The notes under the pieces: model-generated
Databases searched by the model: none
What the model saw: the letters and a program-made list of their open reading frames with translations, nothing else
What the model was told of the DNA's origin: nothing
Position numbers and translations under genes: made by a program
Assembly (NCBI GenBank): GCA_021204605.1
Contig: JAJPZD010000166.1
Coordinates: forward strand, 1 to 5,125
Direction of reading: 5' to 3'
From: Prevotella sp.
Lineage (GTDB): Bacteria; Bacteroidota; Bacteroidia; Bacteroidales; Bacteroidaceae
Length of the DNA: 5,125 bases
Shown: positions 1-3,941 of the stretch, piece by piece
Numbering within the stretch: position 1 is the first letter of the stretch
Layout of the letters: every line of letters begins with the position of its first letter

Positions 1-1244
1 ACACGGTAATCATTGCCATCAAGAAGCGTTTTCATCCTTGACATGAAACCCTCCGGATTGCCATTTCTGACATCTTTAACAAACTCCGTAATAAAGGTCT
101 TATTCTTTTTTTTGTAATTACTGATGTAAAAAGGCAAGAGATATTTCAGAAAACTATTCTCAACCTCACCGTTAGGGAAACCGAGAGAGTATTCCTTAAA
201 CTCCTTATCATAGTCCTTTATCGTCAGATAGCCACACTGGTATAGCATCGGAACAGGTGAATCATCCAGGGACTCCACCTGTCCGAGTTCTTCTTCCGTA
301 ATCGTATCATTCTGCAAATCATTAAGGTTATAGTCGTTGTTCTTCAACATCTTGGCGAGGAACGATGGAGTGCCAGTACGATACCAGTAATTACCAAATT
401 CTTTGCTTTTCAACGTGTTCAGCAGACTAAATGGGTTGTACATACCTGGTGAATTGGGGGCGAAATGATAGCCGTCGTACAGTTTTTCCAATTCCGCACA
501 CGCCTCATCGTATGTCATGGAGTTTGCCTTTGCAAGTTCTTTTATTGAATCATTGAAATACTTATGCAATTCCTTTTTCGATATGCCGCAGATGTCGGCA
601 TACTGTTGTTTTAGGGAGATGTCCTCCAGGTTATTGAGGTCGCTGAACACGCTCATGTGGCTGAATTTCGATACACCGGTAAGGAAAGCGAAACGGATAT
701 ATTTGCTTTGTGTTTTCAATACCGAATATATTGACTTTAACGTTTGGCGGAATTTCTCCTGCAGTTCCTCTTTGTCTATTGCATTGAGAATAGGCTTGTC
801 GTATTCGTCAACCAATATCACTACCTCCTCACCCGTCTTCTCGTATGCACGCTGGATAATGCCGATGAAACGCGCCTCAAACGTATTTTCCACTTCCAAT
901 GCGCCATAAATCATTTCCCATTTAGCAAAAATGGTATTCAGATTGCTTTCCAAATTATCCACAGAATCGTATTTTCCTGAGTTCAGATCCATATACAATA
1001 CTGGATATTTTTTCCACTCATGCTCCAACTGCTCAATTGCGAGACCTTTGAACAGTTCCCGTTTGCCTAAGAAATACGCCTCCATTGTGGAAAGCAGCAA
1101 TGATTTTCCGAAACGACGTGGACGTGATAGGAAATAGCATTTACCTGTTGACGCAAGCTCGTAAATTTTTGCCGTCTTGTCAACATAAACGAAACCGACT
1201 TTTCTTAGTCTCTCGAAATCTTGTTCTCCTATAGGATAAAGCAT
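1..1244 (-). CDS. AAA-ATPase-like protein (PF09820 type), C-terminus beyond window
   Basis: This gene is open at the left edge; 414 codons are visible. It starts at ATG 1244-1242, and an in-frame TAA at 1268-1266 excludes an earlier start. It has no signal peptide, so the protein is cytoplasmic. Seen motifs: a variant Walker A, RPRRFGKS (residues 41-48); Walker B, ILVDEYDKPI (143-152, acidic pair D146-E147); a FLTGVSKFS segment (187-195); YDGYHF (256-261); YNPFSLLN (269-276); LYQCGYLTIK (334-343); and LGFPNGEVENSF (354-365). This order is the signature of the AAA-ATPase-like family. Members are usually somewhat over 500 residues and end in a PD-(D/E)XK nuclease-like domain (DUF1703), which would be in the missing part. 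The family is abundant and multi-copy in Bacteroidales. Its role is not established; ATP-dependent nucleic acid handling is inference only. The start has no Shine-Dalgarno sequence. It is transcribed divergently from the NlpC/P60 gene, behind a repeat-rich leader. Confidence 0.93.
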   Translation of the reverse strand, partial: MLYPIGEQDFERLRKVGFVYVDKTAKIYELASTGKCYFLSRPRRFGKSLLLSTMEAYFLGKRELFKGLAIEQLEHEWKKYPVLYMDLNSGKYDSVDNLESNLNTIFAKWEMIYGALEVENTFEARFIGIIQRAYEKTGEEVVILVDEYDKPILNAIDKEELQEKFRQTLKSIYSVLKTQSKYIRFAFLTGVSKFSHMSVFSDLNNLEDISLKQQYADICGISKKELHKYFNDSIKELAKANSMTYDEACAELEKLYDGYHFAPNSPGMYNPFSLLNTLKSKEFGNYWYRTGTPSFLAKMLKNNDYNLNDLQNDTITEEELGQVESLDDSPVPMLYQCGYLTIKDYDKEFKEYSLGFPNGEVENSFLKYLLPFYISNYKKKNKTFITEFVKDVRNGNPEGFMSRMKTLLDGNDYR

Positions 1245-1263
1245 GGTGCTCGCTTCGCTCGCA

Positions 1264-1298
1264 AATTAAGAATTAAGAATTAAGAATTAAGAATTAAA
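1264..1298. repeat. Heptamer tandem repeat (AATTAAG, 4 exact copies plus 1 imperfect)
   Basis: Exact AATTAAG units lie at 1264-1270, 1271-1277, 1278-1284 and 1285-1291, followed by AATTAAA at 1292-1298. The array ends 20 nt from the ATPase start codon and lies in its presumed leader. On the minus strand each unit reads CTTAATT and contains TAA. Because 7 is not a multiple of 3, successive copies place that stop in successive frames. Short A/T tandem arrays of this sort can change copy number by slipped-strand mispairing; whether this one does is not known from the sequence. Confidence 0.95.
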
Positions 1299-1373
1299 AA
1301 TTCGATATTGCTTGGCTCCTTGCATGAGAAGTTGCTTGGAGCTTTGCATGAGAAGTTGCTTGGAGCTTTGCAT
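1287..1373 (-). CDS. Possible 28-codon leader peptide made of 8-residue repeats
   Basis: Reading the minus strand from ATG 1373-1371 gives two copies of MQSSKQLL, then MQGAKQYRIFNS, and a TAA at 1289-1287 inside the heptamer array. Each 24-bp unit begins with an in-frame ATG, so there are three possible starts. The frame is the same as that of the ATPase, whose start is 42 nt downstream; only two TAA codons (1287-1289 and 1266-1268), both inside heptamers, separate them. The product would be a small polar, basic peptide with no recognisable domain. It could be an upstream ORF controlling ATPase translation, a remnant of a longer N-terminus, or simply an open frame created by a repeat whose length is divisible by three. 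I see no ribosome-binding site. Treat it as a candidate only. Confidence 0.27.
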   Translation of the reverse strand: MQSSKQLLMQSSKQLLMQGAKQYRIFNS

Positions 1374-1379
1374 GAGATG
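1308..1379. repeat. 24-bp tandem repeat, three copies
   Basis: The three adjacent 24-bp units are 1308-1331, 1332-1355 and 1356-1379. Units 2 and 3 differ at one base (1378, T for A). Unit 1 differs from unit 2 at three clustered bases (CTCC against AGCT within the unit). Four further bases (TTGC, 1380-1383) match the start of another unit. The period is a multiple of three, and on the minus strand each unit carries an ATG and encodes eight residues without a stop. The units are contiguous with no spacers, so this is not a CRISPR array. It lies between the ATPase gene and its best promoter match. Confidence 0.95.
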
Positions 1380-1421
1380 TTGCCACTTGAGGCAGTTATC
1401 ATATACATTCTGAAATTTTGT

Positions 1422-1452
1422 CAAAAGTACAAATAAATTTCAAGAAATGAAA
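1422..1452 (-). promoter_or_regulatory. Candidate Bacteroides-type promoter for the ATPase gene
   Basis: On the minus strand TACTTTTG (1429-1422) is a perfect match to the Bacteroidota -7 consensus TAnnTTTG. It is preceded at 19 nt by TTTC (1452-1449), one mismatch from the -33 TTTG. Transcription would begin near 1418, giving a leader of roughly 170 nt that contains both tandem repeats and the possible leader peptide. The match is by eye, and the region is A/T-rich, so chance matches are possible. Confidence 0.5.
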
Positions 1453-1593
1453 TTATTTGAGTAATAAAACTAGTATTTTAATTGAAAAGCGAAGAAAAAC
1501 ATCAGTTAATATTTCAGACAAAATATCAGAACCATGTAGATGACTTAAGTGGGGTTATGGGTAGGAATTGGGAGATTAAACGTAAAAATTTGG

Positions 1594-1624
1594 TTGAGAA
1601 ATGAGGCGTAAGTGCCTAATTTTG
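1594..1624 (+). promoter_or_regulatory. Candidate distal promoter for the NlpC/P60-CapA operon
   Basis: TAATTTTG (1617-1624) matches the -7 consensus TAnnTTTG perfectly. TTG at 1594-1596 lies 20 nt upstream, the spacing expected for the -33 element, and a full TTTG lies just before it at 1589-1592. Transcription would begin near 1628, leaving a non-coding leader of about 220 nt before the ATG at 1850. It could instead serve a small RNA. Confidence 0.4.
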
Positions 1625-1780
1625 AACAAATAAGGTGTTATATGTTAAAGAATGTAACAGGAAAATATTAAAGTTTTAGTTTAATTATTATATGATAAAT
1701 TGTTATATATAAAATAATAATGGTATAAGAATTAACGAAAAATGGCGATTTTCACTATGTTCAAAAGATGTAAAGGCAGT

Positions 1781-1810
1781 TTTTTTATTGCACATTTTTT
1801 ATTAATTTCG
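1781..1810 (+). promoter_or_regulatory. Candidate proximal promoter for the NlpC/P60-CapA operon
   Basis: TAATTTCG (1803-1810) has one mismatch to TAnnTTTG. A T-run whose first four bases (1781-1784) could act as a weak -33 element precedes it by 18 nt. Transcription would start near 1814, about 35 nt before the start codon, a more usual leader length than that of the distal candidate. The match is weaker than the distal one. Confidence 0.3.
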
Positions 1811-1849
1811 CAAGCGTTTTAATGAAAATCTACCTTATAATTAATTTGA

Positions 1850-2422
1850 ATGGAAACAAGGAAAATAATAGCCATGATAGCGTTGCTTCTGCTTATAGCA
1901 GCTCCTATTCTTGCCGATAAGGATAAGGACAACAACAAGAGCAAGAGTGAGGAAGAAGACATGTATGATGAAATAGACAATTATGATTTCCTCTACAATG
2001 GAGAGGGGATGGACTTTGATGGTTATTCATTTTCAAAGGTATGCAACGTGATGGACGAGGCGTTTTCACATATCGGAGACCGTTACCGTTCGGGTCAGTC
2101 AGGACCATACACATTCGACTGTTCAGGTTTTACGAGATATGTATTCGGTCAATCAGGCATAACCCTTAGTCATTCATCACGTGAGCAGTATAATGAAGGC
2201 GAATCAGTAGAGAAGAAGGATCTTCAGACAGGCGACCTTGTATTTTTCAAGAGTCCTGGTTCAGGAAGGTCGATAGGTCATGTAGGTATAGTGGTAGATG
2301 TAAATCAGGAAAACGGGACATTCAGTTTTATACATGCGAGCAGCAAGAAGGGCATAATAGTGAGCAGCAGTACGGAGGATTACTATGCACACCGATATGT
2401 AGGAGCACGTCGAGTGATGTAA
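1850..2422 (+). CDS. Secreted NlpC/P60-family peptidoglycan endopeptidase
   Basis: The product has 190 residues. Residues 1-22 form a signal peptide (basic METRK, a hydrophobic stretch, and a likely signal peptidase I site after ILA). A highly charged linker rich in Lys, then Asp and Glu, follows to about residue 50. The rest is one NlpC/P60 papain-like domain. The catalytic Cys is C91 in FDCSGF, the His is H144 in GHVGIVV, and the third polar residue is H162 in FIHASS; the GDLVFF strand (128-133) is also typical. Such enzymes usually cut D-Glu to diamino-acid bonds in peptidoglycan stem peptides outside the inner membrane. All active-site residues are present, so the enzyme should be active. 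There is no SH3 or LysM wall-binding domain. The leader before ATG 1850 is A/T-rich without a Shine-Dalgarno sequence, as is usual in Bacteroidota. The CapA-like gene follows after 5 nt. Ile is often ATA, unlike in the glutamate dehydrogenase gene. Confidence 0.93.
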   Translation: METRKIIAMIALLLLIAAPILADKDKDNNKSKSEEEDMYDEIDNYDFLYNGEGMDFDGYSFSKVCNVMDEAFSHIGDRYRSGQSGPYTFDCSGFTRYVFGQSGITLSHSSREQYNEGESVEKKDLQTGDLVFFKSPGSGRSIGHVGIVVDVNQENGTFSFIHASSKKGIIVSSSTEDYYAHRYVGARRVM

Positions 2423-2427
2423 CAAAG

Positions 2428-3540
2428 ATGAAGCTAATAGCTTTCAGCATAATCATATTGGCAGGCATAATGGAAGCAGCCTGCAATTCAACGGATGTTG
2501 ATGGGCGACTGTCAACATCCGTTGTTTATGATAGAGAAGAGTCGGTTAGTGACAGAGCAAGCGTCACAGAGCAAGACACATTGGTGATAGCGCTTACTGG
2601 CGACATAATGATGGGCACGACATATCCAGACACCATATTGCCGGCTGACGAAGGGCGTCAGTTATTCAGCGATGTGAAACACATACTACGGAGGGCAGAT
2701 GTGGCAGTAGGCAATCTTGAGGGGACGCTGTGCGACAGAGGAGAATTGGAGAAGAAAGCCAAACAGCACGCATACGCATTCAGGACGCCAACAGAATTTG
2801 CGCCGAGGCTGAAAGAGGCAGGATATGACTTTCTGAGTATGGCAAACAACCATGTTTATGATTTTGGGATGACGGGTGTGCGTTCCACAGAACACCTGTT
2901 GGACAGTCTTGGTATAAGTCATGTGGGAGTGAAATGGCACAACCGATATGCGATAATAGAAAAAGGCGGGATAAGATACGGGTTGTGCGCATTCGGTCAC
3001 AACTATTACACGTTGAAGATACAGGATTTGGATGCAGTGAAAGCCGTACTTGACACACTTAAAACAAAGACAGACATCATTATAGTATCATTTCACGGAG
3101 GTGCTGAAGGCGAGGACAAGAGTCATCTGCCATACGAGAAAGAGATATTTTTCACCGAAGACAGGGGCTCGTTGCGCGATTTTGCCCATTTCTGCATAGA
3201 CAACGGGGCAGACATTGTATATGGTCATGGACCGCACGTGGTGCGTTGTGTTGAAGTTTACAAGGACAGGTTCATAGCATACAGTTTGGGAAATTTCTGC
3301 ACGCCCTACAGCATCAGCATATTGGGGAAATCAGGCTATGCCCCTGTTGTAGAAGCGAAGATCAACAAGGAAGGAGAGTTTTTGTCGGGCAAGATCTATC
3401 CATTCATCCAGTATAAAGAATTAGGTCCACGATACGACAACAGCAAAAGGGTTGTAAGGCAGATACAAAAACTGACAGCAGAAGATATGCCGGACAGTGA
3501 TGTAGAGATTACAGATGAAGGAATGATCAAGAGGAGATGA
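2428..3540 (+). CDS. CapA/PgsA-family (PGA_cap) metallophosphatase-like probable lipoprotein
   Basis: The product has 370 residues. The N-terminus is hydrophobic and ends in EAAC with C19 as a likely lipidation site; the Glu at -3 departs from the usual lipobox, so lipoprotein status is probable rather than certain. From about residue 52 the CapA fold (PF09587) runs with its metallophosphatase-like blocks in order: ALTGDIMMG (GD at 58-59), VGNLEG (NLE 96-98), MANNHVYDFG (NNH 140-142), VSFHGGAEG (H223), YGHGPHV (H267, H270) and SLGNF (GNF 288-290). CapA of Bacillus is part of the poly-gamma-glutamate capsule machinery. No capB or capC gene is present here, and many Bacteroidota carry lone CapA-like proteins of unknown role, so a capsule function is not implied. 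The short distance from the NlpC/P60 stop indicates co-transcription. A strong inverted repeat lies in codons 21-33. ATA and AGA/AGG codons are frequent. Confidence 0.9.
   Translation: MKLIAFSIIILAGIMEAACNSTDVDGRLSTSVVYDREESVSDRASVTEQDTLVIALTGDIMMGTTYPDTILPADEGRQLFSDVKHILRRADVAVGNLEGTLCDRGELEKKAKQHAYAFRTPTEFAPRLKEAGYDFLSMANNHVYDFGMTGVRSTEHLLDSLGISHVGVKWHNRYAIIEKGGIRYGLCAFGHNYYTLKIQDLDAVKAVLDTLKTKTDIIIVSFHGGAEGEDKSHLPYEKEIFFTEDRGSLRDFAHFCIDNGADIVYGHGPHVVRCVEVYKDRFIAYSLGNFCTPYSISILGKSGYAPVVEAKINKEGEFLSGKIYPFIQYKELGPRYDNSKRVVRQIQKLTAEDMPDSDVEITDEGMIKRR
2489..2524 (+). repeat. Perfect 13-bp inverted repeat / hairpin inside the CapA-like gene
   Basis: CAACGGATGTTGA (2489-2501) and TCAACATCCGTTG (2512-2524) are exact reverse complements. 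In RNA the stem extends inward by U2502-G2511, G2503-U2510 and G2504-C2509, giving 16 pairs closed by the loop GCGA (2505-2508), which fits the stable GNRA class. It covers codons 21-33, just after the lipobox Cys19, where the protein is a low-constraint spacer. No long T-run follows (TTTATGATAG), so it is not a standard intrinsic terminator. Confidence 0.9.
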
Positions 3541-3543
3541 AAG

Positions 3544-3906
3544 CTATTCATTTGGTAGGGAGTCAGGTTCCTCCAATTTTCTGATTTCGACAGTAGCCGT
3601 ACCGTACCGGATAAGGTCGATTTGCTTAGCGGCGGCGTAAGAGAGGTCAATGCGGTGGTTTTTGCCACATCTGTCGGTGACTCTCACGACGACGCTCTTG
3701 CCGTTTTTAATGTTGGTTACCTTGAGCATAGTGCCGAAAGGGAAGCGGTTGTAGGCACAAGTAAGGCTGTCCTTGTGGTATCTTTCGCCGTTGCTAGTGC
3801 GGTGTCCCTGCAAGCGGTTAGAGTAATAGCTTGCTATACCATTCTCCTGAGCATGAAGAATGGTACAGCAAAACATAAGAGATATAATTATAAAAAATTT
3901 CCTCAA
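3544..3906 (-). CDS. RlpA-like double-psi beta-barrel secreted protein, TTG start
   Basis: The product has 120 residues. Residues 1-19 are a signal peptide ending in LHA, with Gln20 as the likely first mature residue. The mature protein is almost entirely an RlpA-type double-psi beta-barrel: GIASYYS (23-29), HRTSNGE (35-41), LTCAYNRFPFGT (48-59), VVVRVTDRCG (72-81) and RIDLSYAAA (85-93). RlpA of Pseudomonas is a lytic transglycosylase acting on septal glycan strands lacking stem peptides. Here E41 and D78 match conserved acidic residues, but the family His (usual pattern LTAAHRTLPFGT) is Tyr52. No SPOR domain is present. C50 and C80 could form a disulfide (inference). The start is TTG at 3906-3904: an in-frame stop at 3933-3931 excludes earlier starts, and the first internal ATG (codon 11) would destroy the signal peptide. 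The gene lies 35 nt after the glutamate dehydrogenase stop on the same strand. Confidence 0.88.
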   Translation of the reverse strand: MRKFFIIISLMFCCTILHAQENGIASYYSNRLQGHRTSNGERYHKDSLTCAYNRFPFGTMLKVTNIKNGKSVVVRVTDRCGKNHRIDLSYAAAKQIDLIRYGTATVEIRKLEEPDSLPNE

Positions 3907-3916
3907 GCTATAATAT

Positions 3917-3928
3917 ACCTCCTTTTCT
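3917..3928 (-). promoter_or_regulatory. Strong Shine-Dalgarno sequence of the RlpA-like gene
   Basis: The minus strand reads AGAAAAGGAGGT, and the AAAGGAGGT part is fully complementary to the conserved 16S rRNA tail. It lies 10 nt before the TTG codon at 3906, a slightly long spacing. It supports the TTG start and is unusual, because most Bacteroidota genes, including the others with visible starts here, have A/T-rich leaders without such a motif. Confidence 0.8.
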
Positions 3929-3941
3929 AATTAGAGAACTA

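Larger units (their letters stand above)
1453..1849. other. A/T-rich intergenic region between divergent genes
   Basis: I see no convincing gene here. The longest ATG frames noticed are trivial (for example 15 codons from 1556 on the plus strand). The stretch is strongly A/T-rich, especially about 1660-1740. It holds the candidate plus-strand promoters listed separately. Two weak stem-loops are visible: AGGCG/TGCCT at 1604-1617, and an 8-bp A/U-rich one with a G-U pair at 1636-1659. The second lies just after the predicted start of the longer leader. No tRNA, known riboswitch core or transposon end was recognised. Confidence 0.6.

Noticed and set aside
517..1137. Open frames on the plus strand at 517-909, 744-980 and 931-1137
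   Set aside because: They are antisense to the ATPase gene, whose minus-strand frame carries intact family motifs. Their own translations show no domain or export signal that would support a gene.
1308..1379. CRISPR array
   Set aside because: The repeats are directly adjacent with no spacers, only three copies are present, and no cas genes are visible.
1556..1603. 15-codon plus-strand frame starting MGRNWEIK
   Set aside because: It is very short, shows no conservation cue or ribosome-binding site, and lies upstream of the candidate promoter.
1604..1623. Terminator-like hairpin AGGCG/TGCCT followed by AATTTT
   Set aside because: The stem has only five pairs, one of them G-U. No gene ends just upstream, and the T-run is part of a good -7 promoter element.
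2658..3058. Several minus-strand frames (2658-2849, 2686-3000, 2780-3058) opposite the CapA-like gene
   Set aside because: The plus-strand frame holds all CapA motifs. The opposite frames overlap one another and encode no recognisable protein.
3559..3580. Possible plus-strand terminator after the CapA-like gene (GGAG/CTCC then AATTTT)
   Set aside because: The stem has only four pairs with an eight-base loop and lies in the conserved end of the opposing RlpA-like gene. It is too weak to call.
3622..3930. A 102-codon plus-strand frame opposite the RlpA-like gene
   Set aside because: The minus-strand frame has a signal peptide, double-psi beta-barrel motifs and a strong ribosome-binding site, so the plus-strand frame is a shadow.
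3926..3935. 10-bp palindrome TCTAATTAGA between the glutamate dehydrogenase and RlpA-like genes
   Set aside because: It is A/T-rich, has no loop or T-run, and overlaps the Shine-Dalgarno region. A palindrome this short is expected by chance in such sequence.
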